The notes under the pieces are model-generated. The model had not been told where the DNA came from. It was given only the letters and a program-made list of their open reading frames with translations, and did not search any database. DNA of 64,000 bases from Crotophaga sulcirostris (Eukaryota > Chordata > Aves > Cuculiformes > Crotophagidae): NCBI GenBank assembly GCA_013397455.1, contig VYZB01000211.1, positions 191,968 to 255,967 of the forward strand. The letters run 5' to 3'. Of the stretch, positions 23,671 through 36,993 are shown piece by piece. Numbering within the stretch: position 1 is the first letter of the stretch; every line of letters begins with the position of its first letter. Position numbers and translations under genes: made by a program.

Positions 23671-23822
23671 CTGGATGTTAGTCAGAAGGGTCTCTATGGA
23701 GGACAATCCATCAGGGAATAGGAAAGGAGATGGAAAACCCGGAGGTAGTGGTTGCCCATGCCCAGTTAGAGAAAGTTTGTCAAGGCTGTCTCTTGCGGTT
23801 GGTGTGGAGAGCGGGGTCTCAT
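23671..23822 (-). CDS. DACH1: DACH1 internal coding exon (linker before Dachbox-C)
   Basis: Read on the minus strand, this 152-bp exon starts after an acceptor ending in ACATACAG and stops before the donor GTAGGCC. It begins with two bases that complete an Asp codon, followed by 50 full codons, and ends in phase 0. The peptide reads ETPLSTPTARDSLDKLSL, continues through a Pro/Phe-rich stretch (PLPPGFPSPFLFPDGL) and ends SSIETLLTNIQ. I recognise this as the vertebrate DACH1 segment just before the C-terminal coiled coil; DACH2 differs here. DACH1 is a nuclear cofactor of the SIX-EYA-PAX network. It binds DNA through the N-terminal SKI/SNO/DAC domain, which is outside this window, and binds EYA through its C-terminal domain. 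The Ser/Thr-Pro sites near the start (TPLSTP) are possible phosphorylation sites, by inference only. The frame remains open beyond both splice sites, so intron translation could extend the apparent ORF (about 23605-23841), but the splice signals and homology fix the exon limits. Confidence 0.96.
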
Positions 23823-26800
23823 CTGTATGTGATTGAAACAAAAATATAGAACAAGTTACGCTTGTCTGTTTTTATTAGACCTCAGTAATGGCTTCCCTAG
23901 TGGTTTCCAGAACATTTATTGCAAATTGGTTCCTGCTATCAGGAGAAAATGCTTTCTGCTGAATTTTCTTTAATGAAAAAGCTGTGGAGATACAACAAGA
24001 TAACATTAATGAGTAACTTTATAAGCCTTTTAAATGCAGTCTCTAATGAGACTGAGTTTACAGTGCCATAGAATCTTTTTAAAACAAATATTATCTCACA
24101 TATACTTGTGATAATATATTCAGGCTGACTTTATGGGCACCTTCCCAATTATCTCATTTTAGTTTTCTATTTGGATTGACAATAGAATATTTTCTAGCAT
24201 GACATATATTTTGTGTACAAGAAGTATTTGAATACGAGGCTTCCCATACAATTAACCCTTCCCACTCTTAATGGTTTCACTTACAGCTCAGAAGATTCTG
24301 TAACACTGAGAAAAACTACAGCTCCTCAATGCATTTTTAATCAAGAAAGTACACCTGATTCCCACAATTGAAACATGCTCTGAACAATACATGAAATTAA
24401 CAGCATGGTTACAATCACTGGCCTAATTTTTTTAAGCATGGACATCTTCTAACAATTAGTGCTAAACTCCTTAGTGGGATCTTTGTAACAATCAGATCTG
24501 ATCAGTTCTGACATCACAACAGGAAAAAACTCCCACAGCTTCAAGACTTCTAAGATTAAAGTTTCACAGATAATCTGTGAACGGATTATAAAGTAAGTGG
24601 AAAAAAAAAAAAAGAAAAAAACCCACAATTAATAACAACTTCAATTCCCTGGATTTTTTTTTTGACTTTTGGAAATATTTTTAGACTACTGTTGATATGA
24701 TACAGAAATTTAGGTCAATTTCTTTGCACCAGATGTTAATCTGAATTCTTCAAAAGGCAAACTATCTATACATATATATAGTTACACATATCTATACATA
24801 CTCTTCTTACCTAGGGCTCAGTCATTAACTGAGACATATTGATGTATCTCAATACAATACCACGACACCAGAATGTACACTTGGTATTATGCAGATCTTT
24901 ACACAGCTATTTGACTACAGAAGTGCTCGTCAGACTTGCTCTTTTCCATTTGGGCTTTCATCACCATAAGATATATACGCTTTGGGGTATTTAAATTTAT
25001 TTTTCTTTTTGCACTTTATTTAATTATTATTTCAATAATAGTTATATTTCTCTATTTATCCTACCATGCACATTAGGGATTGTATTAAATGAAAGTTCTG
25101 ATCCTAGTTGCCTAAAAAGAGGTCTCTCTGATTGGGGAGAAGTATTTTCTTAAGTGGACATAGCCTAGGACCAGGAAAATTGAAATCTGCAGCAACAAAG
25201 GGTTAGTGGCTTTGACAGCCTCAGGACTGGAAAATCATAACCCAAAGTCCCAGTTCATTCCAACAGTCCCCATCGATTGTTATTCGAGAAGGATGCATTC
25301 TTCATCTACCATGTTCAGGTGCAAATTTCCTGGCTGACCTCCTCACCAGCTCTGTCACGCTGGCCAGTATTTACAGTACTAGAGTAGAAGCCTCACCCAC
25401 TATGTCCTCCATAGAAATACCCAAACAGGCGTTTCGGCATCAGCTCTGGGCTGTTCCCACTTATGTCTTTCTATAGCCAGTGGAGAGAAGCAGACACCAG
25501 TTTAAGGCACTAATCCACCTGAATTATCACAGGTATCTACTGCAGGAGGAGACAAATCTTCCTCTAGAAGTGTTAGTTGACTCTAAGAGAAGCCTAAGTT
25601 GACTAGCTCAGATGGAAAGTTCTACTTTTGCTGAGATTAGCCGTACCATGGAAGCTGTTCTTCCTACTTGACCGTGGCTCAGGCTCAGAGTATCTGAAAC
25701 AAGACGACCCACTTCATCTCCCCTATCTGTCACAATTTGTGCAACAATTGCTGCTCTCTCATAAAGCCATCATTCAAAAGCTTACCAAGGTAGGTTTTGT
25801 GAAAGGAACTGATGTTGACCAAGGAAAGCTTTAGCCCATTCAAGGACATAAAAGATGTTTTCAGTTATATTTAGTTTTTCCAGTCATGCCACAAAACACT
25901 GAGAAAAAACGTGTGTAGATCATTGAGCCATTTCCTATCGATCTCACCAAGATTCAAAGCAGGCTCTGAAAAATGTACTCTGTGGACATATCCTCTATCC
26001 TCATGCTACGCCATAGCAACATGGACATCTCTGTAGTAATTCTGTAGTAACATACTAAAATTTGGCCCAAATATATTTTTTTTTCTTCCCAACTTTTAAT
26101 ATATTATATAAAGATTCACCACTTCATTAGAAAAAATAAATTAGGTATTCCTGGATATTGCAAACTAACATTGTTCTCAGATCATCCTGCTAGTTCATCT
26201 TCTCAACTTCTACTTTAGTGCGAAAAATCATTACTAAATGTTTTTTTCCAAGCTGCTGTCAGAGTTGCTATGCTTTCATTAATCTAAATAAAAACTCAAA
26301 ACTTAAAACAAAACTGGTTAGACAATAGATTGATAAAAACTGCACAATATTATTGTGTATCTGAAAACTTTTTTTCTCTACTGCAAATATGTCTTTCCCA
26401 AATGATCCCTATCCAACACTGAAAAAAAATTGTAAAAATGAAAAAAATTACAAACCCTCTTCTATGTTAATGTCACTGAGTTTTCTGGGTAAAGACTTCT
26501 ATATACGAGTGGTTCCAGAGAAGGTATTGGACTTGCACAGTGTAGCAAGAAAGAGGCTAATCACTAGTATGCATGTTGGAGTTGATTAAAATAGATGAAA
26601 AAGTAAACTAAAAAAAACATCATTTGCCTCTAGGTTTGTCAGAGAAATGGATCAATGAGCTCTCACACTTTCTAAGGCAACTTAGAATCTTACTAATATT
26701 TTAGGTCTCAAATTGTCAAAATGTTTTAAAATATACCAAATAAAACTGACCCACTTAAAAATTTCATGAGCCTTAATTAATTGCTTAATTAATTTCTCTT

Positions 26801-27499
26801 CCATGCAATTGTTGAGATACAGAAATCTCCTAACACAGCCTTTAAGCAAGGCATTAAATTTTTTACTGTATTACTACTTTAAAATTAAATATATCTGAAG
26901 ATTATTGTATTTTGTGAATGCTCAAAACATGTTGTGAAGTTTGCAAAGATTTTCCTAACAATGCGTAGCATGGTTTTGCAATAGGCAAAGTAACTCAAAA
27001 AGGTTAGAACACAAAGAACTCAGAACAACTTCCAAACTCTTATGTTATAATAAATAACAGAAACAAATTTACACTGAAGGGTAAGACTAGAGAGCTGAAC
27101 TTACTATGAACTTATTTTAATGAAACGTCAACTCAGAAAAAAAAGTCAGACTAATGTGACTTTGTTTTCTTGATGTCCCATGTGAAATAAACTTTGAGTG
27201 TGAGTATGTTTGAAATAGAGCAAATGCACATATTATACACAGGAAGTGTGGATATTTGTGGATGTGAGATAAGCGATGATTGAGGGAATCTTGAAAAAAT
27301 GCATTTGTCAGAAAAACCACATTGTAAACACAGCCAATTAAAACATAACCACATATCTTAGTAGCAAAATAATACAACCTCTTGCCATTAAAGCATTTAA
27401 AAATCTTCCGTTCCTGAAGAAGTCCTCTTTTCTCAATACAATGAGATAACTTTGTTTCAAAATATTCATTAGCCTAGCATCTTTTAAACTGTTGCAAAG

Positions 27500-27830
27500 A
27501 CTACTAATGTCCCTCTCAGCCTAGTAGCAGAGCAATGCTGCGAAAATGATGAGCCCTTGCCGGGAAACAGAGATTCGGCATTTCAGTCTAAACGCATCAA
27601 AGGAAGCATTTAAAGACAAGTCAGGGCAAGAGGGGAAAGAAGGTCAATCTACAACTCCATTGTCAGACTTGGGAGCACAATAGTGTAAAGAAAAGGGTAA
27701 AAAAAGAAAGAACAAGGCAGAACAAAGAAGTGTCCGGGCCTGCCTTGGCTTGTGCTGGGAACTGAGATGTTATAAATTAACAAATAAACAAGGATAGGAC
27801 AAGCTGTTACCCAAGCCCCTACAGTATCTG
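27500..27830. promoter_or_regulatory. Candidate conserved non-coding element
   Basis: CpGs are locally dense for this AT-rich intron ('ctgcgaaaatg', 'ttgccggg', 'attcggc', 'aaacgcatc' within about 60 bp at 27538-27596), and the downstream sequence is mixed in composition. No ORF or repeat explains it. Confidence 0.3.
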
Positions 27831-29734
27831 AGTAGAGATGAATATGTGCCTTGACACATGAACTAAATCACCATAATAGCCAAGACTGAATGCGACACAT
27901 ATCTTTAAAATGTTTGTAAATGCTACATCCATTCCACCCATTGTTCCTCAATTTCCAAAATTCACCTGGTTTTGTTCAAACCAGATTTTATCTGCGAACA
28001 GCAGCTGGTTTGGGCCAAACACAACGAACATTTTTCACTGTATTTGGTTTGTTGCCATTCTCTTTTATTCTTTCACAAGATAACATGGAAACAGACATCC
28101 TGGAAGCTGTGACAGCTATTTAAACAATAATAGATGAATAGAGGTAGTCATTCTCTTGTCTTTGTTCCTAAAAGCAAGTAGGATAAGTTCAGACCAGTCA
28201 CCAATCAAACTGGAGAATATTGATATTGCCAGGATTTGAAAGCAAGCGATAATAGCTGGCTCAAAAAAATACTATACAGATTACTGCCTTCCTGTAATCA
28301 TTTAATGGTTTTGTGTAATGCATCTTGATGTTTTTTTGTTCTCTGTAAAATATTTCACATGTATTTGTTCCTAAAACAGGCTCATGCTTACCATTTGAAT
28401 GATGAAAGAGGATCCTGTTTTCACTTTTTACTAAAATAAATCTGATGCATACATTTTTGTGGAAACAATCTATTCCATTTGGCTTTATGTTGTCAAACAC
28501 CCTTTAGTACAAAGTCTTCTATTTCACCTTCCTCAGAGTTGGAGGTTTCAGGGGTGAGAAGCTCTTCTGCTTTAATTCATCTGTAATTATTGATTTACTT
28601 TAATACAAAAAAAAAAAGGGGTGCCATGTCCTGAACTAAAATGTTTACCAACTTCAGGAAGATGTAAAAAAAGGAAAGAAAAATCCTCTTGCACAATTCC
28701 CCTATCACTTGGCTGCTTTATAGCTTTGGTTATTCAAGATTCACCCTGTGCATAACAAGGGACAGTGTGAGACGACTGTGAAGGATGTTACGAACTGTAA
28801 AAAGAATGTACTAAAAGTAACTCTCATAAAAACATTTTTTTTTTTAAATCTACATTTTAGTTTCTTCTCTTTATGCTAAAAACAGGACATTCAGATACTC
28901 TGAAATTAAAACCTTTGCAACTGTGGCAGCTGGAAATAAGGGAAGAATATCAAATATTTAATAGATGGACTAGCTAGTCTGTGTTTCTATAACATTTCAA
29001 AGAGGCTGGTGCTCTCACAGTTAACAGCACCACTGTAAATGCTGTCCACTGAGTTCTATTTCTTAGCTTGGTGTGTTTGCCTGAGGACTTTGGAAATAGT
29101 AACTCTCCAATAATGAAATATGACTAAAAGATTAAAATGTTACATAGAAAGGACCATAGCTGCTAAGATTTTATTTCTTGGTTACGTACATTGCACGTGT
29201 TGGCTTTATTCCTGGTGCAGTTGTGTATGTTTGTGCAAAAAGGCCTTACAGAACTCACACATCTGTATATCACTTCTAACATTATGGTCCATTTTCATAA
29301 GTGGCATGGCTTCAAAATATGCAGCCATTCACTCGATATAAAGGACTACACAAGAATAAAAGTATGTAAGAATATAGTTTTACATGTCCACTTCAGAGGT
29401 AGGTTTGGATGCCTATCAACAGTATCACTCGTATTTACTGACAATTGTGTCTGATTTTAACAACTGAAAATACAATATTCCAACTTGATGCTTGTCCTTT
29501 TTGGAAAATAGATTTTTAATTAATACATTTCCAGTATTTCATTAATTCTTTTAAAGAAAATGTAGCCCCTACAGATCAGTCTTCACTGCTACACAGTCTG
29601 AGTTGTCTCCATAATGGGCAATTAGAGCTAGCAGGAGAATCACCCCTTGAACACAAGATTAGGGACCTCTCTTTTCCCCAGGTTCAGTGATATCCCTTTT
29701 ATGCTGATATCCTGTAAACCAATTTATCTATAAA

Positions 29735-29965
29735 TACAGAAGGAAAAAAGGAATGTGTTGCTGGCTGAAACCAGGACATGGAAGTTTGGAAACAAGGATG
29801 ACTTGACAATGAGACAAGGGCTAATAATGTCAGGGAATGATGAGTCGAAAAAATAGGAAAGAAGGACAGACAAGGAGGCCAAACCCTTTGGAAAGGGATA
29901 ATAGGATTGGGACATGTAGTGAAGGAGGGGAAAAAAGAGTAGCCAGGAGGAAGAAATTTATACCG
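29735..29965 (+). repeat. Purine-rich tract
   Basis: 'ggaagtttggaaacaaggat', 'aggaaagaaggacagacaag' and 'gaaggaggggaaaaaagagt' form a purine-rich block on the plus strand, similar in style to those at 2.6-7.7 kb but in the large intron. Frames overlapping it on either strand have no family signature. Confidence 0.4.
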
Positions 29966-32059
29966 ACTCAGCAAGAAATAAAAAAACCAGACATATTGTG
30001 CTTTTTTTTAAACAGCATGATTTGTGTAATTCTTGTAGCATTTCAAGACATGCGGTTCAATGTAAATGAAATTTATAGCTGTCAAGACCAAATATACAAA
30101 AAATATGTTCTTTAAAGACCACGTGTTTTAGTTTTGTTAAAGGAATTACTGGTATAACATCACCATAAATGAATGGAAAGAGTTGGCAAAATATATCCGA
30201 AAAGCAAAAAGTAATTAGTGGTGATGTTCCAGCTGTGCAGATTTCTTCAGGCTTTTTGGACTAGATCAAGTTGAGTTTATTCTTCATTTTACGTGTCCCT
30301 AGGAGGGCCTCAGAGTCAATCAGCACAACTTATCTAATTTTCTCTTTCAATAAAAGGATTATTTTAATAACCTTTATCTTATTTTGCAGCCTATAACTGA
30401 TTAGGGCTGGGTCAAGCAGTATTTGCAGATTTATTTGTTCTAAGGATTTCACAATATTTCAGAATAAATTATCATTCATATTTTTAAACAAATGGATGTT
30501 ACCATACAATTGAATGTTGAAACGCCAGTGATATTTCTACTTTTTGTACTTTGGCATCACAACACTCATAACAAAATTATATGGTTTATCTGTCCCGTAA
30601 TAAAAATTATCCTGTTCACTCACAGAATTTTTCACACAATTTTTTAACATGCATAGAATGGTCAGGGATAAAGAAGAAATGGAATACTCAGAGATTCTGC
30701 ATATATATGATAATTATGAAGTACAAATATCTTGAACACCTGACAGTATCTAACGTTAATTAACCCTAAAGAAATATAAATTCCTAAAGATAAAATCATG
30801 GTTAGAAAAGCACACTAAATATTTTTATTGCATTTTTTTAAACAACATAATAGTATAAATACAAGGCACTTTATGATATTATAACCTGGAGTTCTTAATT
30901 ATGAGAACTATGTCTATTATTTCTTTTTTAAAGACTTTTATATGCTACTGGCAGCGATCAGATGCAGATTAAGGCCATCTGTGCTTTGGATGCTGAAAAA
31001 AAGTATAAAAGTATTTTACTGGTTCATGTCAAATGTCCCAATTAGTACTCTGCTAGCTCCATTCCATCAGACAGGCAATACGAAGTGCTAAAAAGAATGT
31101 TCCTTGGCTTCATAGCAATTCTGTGAGAACTGCTTATACGCATCAGTGTATGTGGAGGGTTGTGTAAATGTGTCTCTCTAAAATGACTCTATATGACAAG
31201 AGTCATTATGAGCATTTTCTGAAGTCCTGCTGTGGGGTGTGCATACTCATCTGTGTAGTAAAGAGACACCTCCTTAGGAAATCCAACTCCACCATTCATG
31301 ATACTAGCTATTTCATCTCCTTTACTGCATTGGCTACAGAAGCTGGCTCCCTCACCTAGGTAGCCTGATGTACATCAAGCTTTACTAAATGTGCGCAGAA
31401 TCAAAGACCAAGCCAAGTATTTTGAGTTTGAGCTAAATTCCAATCAACATCAAACTTTAAATTATGGATTGGACTTAAAGACTGCATAATTAACATACAC
31501 TAAAACTCACATTTTCAAAATTATGGACATAACTATGCACATCTCAACTAATAAAAGCAATACACAAGGCAATACATCCACAGTATGCATACTTATTCTT
31601 GTGCTGCCTGTTCCTCTTAATACTTTAACCGTCTTCATATGGCTACTGTAAAATGCAGAGAAAATAACATTACAGAAAGTAACAATTACATTTTGCTAGA
31701 TTTTATTGGATCATTTCAAGTGCCGCATGAGTTGGATTAATAATCCTCTGGACATGTTGCACTGAAGCTGAAAAACATCTATTATTTGGGGATTTAAGGT
31801 GATTTAAAGAATAAGGAATATCAATAATACTAGCATTTTTGTCATTGTCAGCTGCAATAACACCACTCCTTTTTTGTAAGTGTAAAAGTAGAGAGAAGTA
31901 CATTCTTGATAAGAGCACAGTTGGTAACTTGTAATTCTCTGAAGATGAAGGTTTTACGGTAATACCTGGAACTGCACTGTGTTAGCACTGTTTTTCTTGG
32001 TCTGAGTTCAGTTAATAATTCTAATATTCATTCCCTTGAATAAAAAAAAAAGTCAACAT

Positions 32060-32470
32060 TTTCAAGAAGTCTGTATCGAGCCATGTCACATTTATGAGGG
32101 ACTAAGCATCAGTGCTCCTGCTGCCTTGTCACATGGCCCATGTTCTTGGTAATCTGCTGACAGCATGAACCGGATGCTCAAACAGAAAATGAATAGATGG
32201 CGATGTGTCTGTGCAACACTTATCAGCTGTCATTCATTCAGCAATGCATAACCTGTCCCACAAACCCATCCCCAGAATGCTGGTAAGCAGATGAGGTTGA
32301 CCAGGCATGCTTGGCACCTGGTGTAAAGTGGCAGCACAGAAGTCAACAGTACTGCATTTCACAAATAAATATGCCAGAGAAGTTCAACAGAGAAGACAAA
32401 GAGGTTTAAACACTTCACATTTACAGTAGCGTAGACTGGTCGTCGGCCCCAGCAGAAAAATCTTCATCTG
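32060..32470. promoter_or_regulatory. Candidate conserved non-coding element / enhancer
   Basis: Repeat-free mixed sequence with TGACAG/CTGTCA MEIS-TGIF-type cores ('gctgacagcatg', 'cagctgtcattc'), a CAGCTG E-box, 'cttatcagctg' (GATA plus E-box) and several CpGs ('tatcgagcc', 'accggatg', 'ggcgatg', 'tcgtcgg'). Confidence 0.35.
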
Positions 32471-34569
32471 GTCAGAAATCGTAAATCTGGATCTACCAGT
32501 TAATGTAAGTGCTTTGATTAACTGAATATTCACACAGAATACTCCTATTTCTTCTTAAAATAAAATCAGAAAATACCGTATTTTAGATAAACATATAAAA
32601 TATTTAGTGACAGTGCTTTTGGCAGAAAGACAATATTTTTAAAACATGTATACTTATATTCATGTCACTTTCCTGTAAGATTGTATTAATGTTCATGATT
32701 TTAATAACTTCTTTAATAAAAATTATTCTACTATGTACTAACATTCAGAATGACAATATATTAATTAGACCATTCATGAGATGAACAGTCTAAAAATGCT
32801 TAGTAAACCGGTAACATACTAAGAAAACCTGTTCTCAAGGTTCCTCCATGTCAAAATTCCTACCCTAGATGTATTAGTGCCTCACTCTTAGCAGGAAAAA
32901 TGACAATTGAAAAAAAAAAAAGAAAATAATTTTAAAAATAGTCAGATTGAATTATTCAACGTAACTGTATGGGGATATTGGGTAATACGTTTTAGAATTC
33001 TTGAATATGCAAGAAAAAGCTACAAATGCCTTGGAAACACATGGGAAAGAAATTCTGCTTTGAAAGTACCTAGGGGACAGTGTTAGTCAAGTCCTGCAAT
33101 CACGCTTCCAAGAGGTTAAGGTAATAGGTGTTTTATTTTCAATAGTTTGGTAACATCTGTTCTTTGCTTAAGTACCCAAATAGCAATACACACTCACCTT
33201 TTAAAGAAATATCTGATCTGGTAACTCCAAGATCTCTCCAGCTCTTCTCATAGCTACTACAGCAATTGATATTGAAAATAAAAGGATGCAAAGCATCCCA
33301 TTTTGACAGTGTCTCACCAGAAAGGGTACAAAATGAGTGAGCTGGTTTAGTATCGTGGAGCAGTACAACACAGAGGCTTCCTTAGTTCGGGGACTAAAAA
33401 CCCCACACATGCATAAGAGACTATAAATTCTTTTTAACTATTTATTTAAATGATATCACAATAATTCTTTTTAACAGATACAATAAACATCCTTAATGTG
33501 TCTATCTATGGAATGGTTCCAGTACTCAGATGCAAATGTTGTAGACAATAATTGATGTACACATTTTGGATTATATGGTTATGATATCCTAATAGAAATT
33601 TGGCTGTCTGCCTACGGGAGTTCAATATGAGTTTCATAGTTTATAGCATCAGAAACAGTCCTTTACAATATTACAGCCACATTTCTCAACCCATTGCCTA
33701 TAGATTATATCCTAATATCTGATTTTCGCAGAAATCCATAATAATAAACAAACCAAAACCCCTAAACCCCAGAGTGCTCAGAAACAAAATTCCGAATGAA
33801 AAGGCAAGCATTTTTTCATCTGATATGATTCCTCTTGCAATTCATTCATCAAAAATCTGCAACAAGCTGCCAGAATGTGTCCATTAGTGAGATTTCTATG
33901 GCATTCACTAGCTTGATGCTCACTGATAGAATAATGTAGAAGTTTTACCTCTAATGTTTTCTGCTCCATTTGAAGCATCCACTTTAAAGTGAGCTTGCTC
34001 TTACTGCTTTTACTGTTGAAAATATAGCCGTGATTTGGCCTGCACGTGTCTTCATGTCTAGGAATATGTAATTTACGCTAATATATCAGAATATATATTA
34101 GAGAAGACCAAAAAATATCCTTTATGTATTTATACATTATGGGTCACATTCACCACCAATTTAAGGAGATAAAAAATAGTTTGGAGTCACCATGTAACCT
34201 AGGTCAGCTTAGTTTACATTAAATACTGAAAATTAAGGTACCTAACACAGCAAACAGGCCATATACTTGCTGGTAAACTAAAAACTTTCCCAGGAACCAG
34301 AAAAAAACCTTCATGCAAATTAAAAATTGCATGCAGCCTTTTAGCTATATTCTGTCATATTATCAAGGAAATATGCATTGTAAGTCCATTACAGGGACAT
34401 TACAGGGACAGATCTTTTCACTAATTCTATTTCACATCAACATTTCTGTAAGTCTTTCAAAGTTTATGCCAGTAATGTATTTCGAAAATTATTTATTTTT
34501 ATTCCTTAAGCAATTATAAATGCTTTGCAATAGAAGCAAAATACAATTACAAAGAGTGGTTCAAATGCT

Positions 34570-34936
34570 CTTTACTACTTTGAGTGGCTGAGGGAACTGG
34601 GGTTGTTAGTCTGGAGAATAGGAGGCTGAGGGGAGACCTTATTGCCCTCTACAACTACATGAAAGGAAGCTGCAGCAACGCAGGTGCTGGTCTCTTCTGC
34701 CAAGTAACAAGTGGCAGGATGAGATTAAATGCCCTCAAATTGCACTAGGGAATATTAGGTTGGGTATTAGGGAAAAAATCTTTATCGGAAGAGTGGTCAA
34801 ACACTGAAACAGGCCCTGGAAGTGCTCAAAAATGCGTAGATGTGGCACTTCAGGACATGGTTTACTAGGCATGGTTGTGTTGGGCTGGCCGTTGGACTTG
34901 ATGATCTTAGAAGTCTTTTCCAATAACAACTGTATC
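34570..34936 (+). mobile_element. CR1 LINE, 3' untranslated region fragment
   Basis: Plus-strand CR1 3' region. It starts near 'ggctgagggaactggggttg' and runs through 'ctggagaataggaggctgag' and 'gggagaccttattgccctct'. It ends with 'gttgggctggccgttggact', 'tgatgatcttagaagtcttt', 'tccaataacaact' and a decayed terminal repeat (GTATCATTATT). It is about 365 bp with many substitutions, so an old insertion. It is antisense to DACH1 transcription. Confidence 0.9.
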
Positions 34937-36636
34937 ATTATTTTTATATGGAATAACTGTATATAAACAAGAATCATAACCAAAACAAGAAACATCAAAA
35001 CAAGAATCAAAAGTTCTTTACCATTATGATACTGTGAAAACAATTACTGCCTAAACAAACTGAAACAAATCACACAAGCTTTGTTATCTTAACCTGATGA
35101 GCTCATTATATATTTAAGGATAACACTAGTACTCAGTATCCTGAGAGTAGGCTGGCTTTAAGCCCAGCTAGAAAAGAGTAAGAGTTGTATTAGGAAATGA
35201 CCACTCTGCATGGTTTTGTGAACTGTTGCATGCCGAAGACCGAGATGAGCAAATGACAGCAACTTCAGTGATTTCTTTTCAGTTTTTGAAAGGAGGTCAG
35301 TGCTACTGATGAAGGATGCTCTCCTACCAAATTTTAGTATGATTCCACAAGTTCAAAAACTAAAATTGAATTTCTTCTTTAATCATTATATTACAATCAC
35401 TTTCTTTTGTCTACTCTTTGTCCTATCTTTTCTGTAACTCAGCATAATTCTACTGCTTCCTACAATCTTTTCCTTACTTCTCAAACTTTTTTCTCAGTAA
35501 CACTCATTGTTTCTAAAGTTTGTTTCAGAAGTTTCTTCCTCTTCCAAGATACAAAGAAATTAGTCTGATTGTTGAAATTTCAAGTCTAACTAAAGAGAAG
35601 AAAATACAGTTAGAGAAAAGGAAAAGATTGTGACAGAAATCTGATGGGGTAGATCAGTCTAAATAATGTCCCTATTTGCAAAATAAAACAGATCTTGACT
35701 TTGTTTCTGCTTACTGGTTTTCACACGTAAAATTGTGAAAATGAGATCTAAATCATTATCAAAACACATAAGGAAGTGGAAAATAAGGTCTTAAAATACA
35801 ACTTTACTTTATGATCCATTTTCCTGCATTTTGGTGCAATCATAATGGGAATAGTCCTGATCTGACTTTTATTTTTTTTTAAGTATAAATAATTCAAGCC
35901 AATATTGTTATATTTACATGGGAAGGTATAGGAAGGTTTGACATTAGGTCAAGTGGTTTGAAATATAATAAGCATTTTACTACGTTACTTTACTATCACT
36001 TGTGCCTATAAAGGAAGGTACTACTATGTAGCACCACACCATTTTCAGTGTGGAAAGTAAATTAATAATTGTTGAATACAAAAGCAACAGACATCTAAGA
36101 CATCAAACCAGCAGAGCTTCAGTTGGCACAGATCTTTTCCGTTTCATAGACAAAATAAAGTTGAGTCAATGATCTAATTCTATGCTTAATCTCAATTCCC
36201 CAAAAGATTAAGAATACAGAAGCCACTTCTACGTCCATGATTTGCCTCACAACACTTACACCAAGTCTTATATTTCCTTTCCAGCTTAAGAACAGGAGGG
36301 GAAAAGAGCCCCAAGGAACACATTCAGAGAAACTTTGCTTTAACTCTATCACTATTTTTGGCTGCTCTGTCTTTGTACAGCATTAAGGGCAGTATTGTAC
36401 AGACCCATTATACAGCAGATGTTAAATGCAAAGTAAAATAATCAGTTGTAAATGATTGATGATCCTCTTTACTATTTCAAAATAAGCCCTGATTATTTAT
36501 ATACTTTTGGACACTGCTTGAAAGCATCATATTAAACCTAAACAATTGATCCATTTTTCAATGGCTGTTACGTATGTTTTTACATTCTTCTGTGTAAAAG
36601 GCCCTGGTGTACGAGAAATGTTTAGAGTTTTGAGTG

Positions 36637-36760
36637 CTCCACCCAGTCCATATGGTAGGTTTGCTCTGTGTGTCAGACCTACCTTTTTCCACCAGGTCCA
36701 TATGGCAGGCTTAAGCTAGCCAGGGCCTTCTATCCTCCACAGGGGCCATATGGCAAAAAG
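36637..36760 (+). repeat. Three-copy, about 49-bp tandem repeat with CCATATGG core
   Basis: Three imperfect units carry CCACCCAGTCCATATGGTAG, CCACCAGGTCCATATGGCAG and CCACAGGGGCCATATGGCAA. The palindromic core CCATATGG sits at 36648-36655, 36698-36705 and 36746-36753, giving periods of 50 and 48 bp. The core contains the E-box form CATATG. The bases between cores are much less alike. Unit 1 also holds a GTAGGT/ACCTAC inverted pair. Confidence 0.85.
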
Positions 36761-36972
36761 AGCTCAGTGAACATTCATTTACCTTGTATTAATATTTTAT
36801 GTGTCTCTAGTACATACACATACATACAGACATATATGAACTGATTAGATTGGGTAGAAAAGACTTTGCTCCTGAAAATACTTCAGCCACATAACCAATA
36901 CACCTATGACAATATGATATGTCAGTTATGTTTTTTCTGTTTTATGAAAGAACTGAAAGCCGAAACAAATAA

Positions 36973-36993
36973 TTTATCAAATTATTTGATAAA
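36973..36993. other. Near-perfect palindrome, 10-bp arms
   Basis: TTTATCAAAT and ATTTGATAAA flank a single central T. It lies 220 bp from the CCATATGG tandem array. Confidence 0.8.

Noticed and set aside
36648..36753. SRF CArG boxes
   Set aside because: CCATATGG has only four A/T bases between CC and GG; the CArG box needs six.
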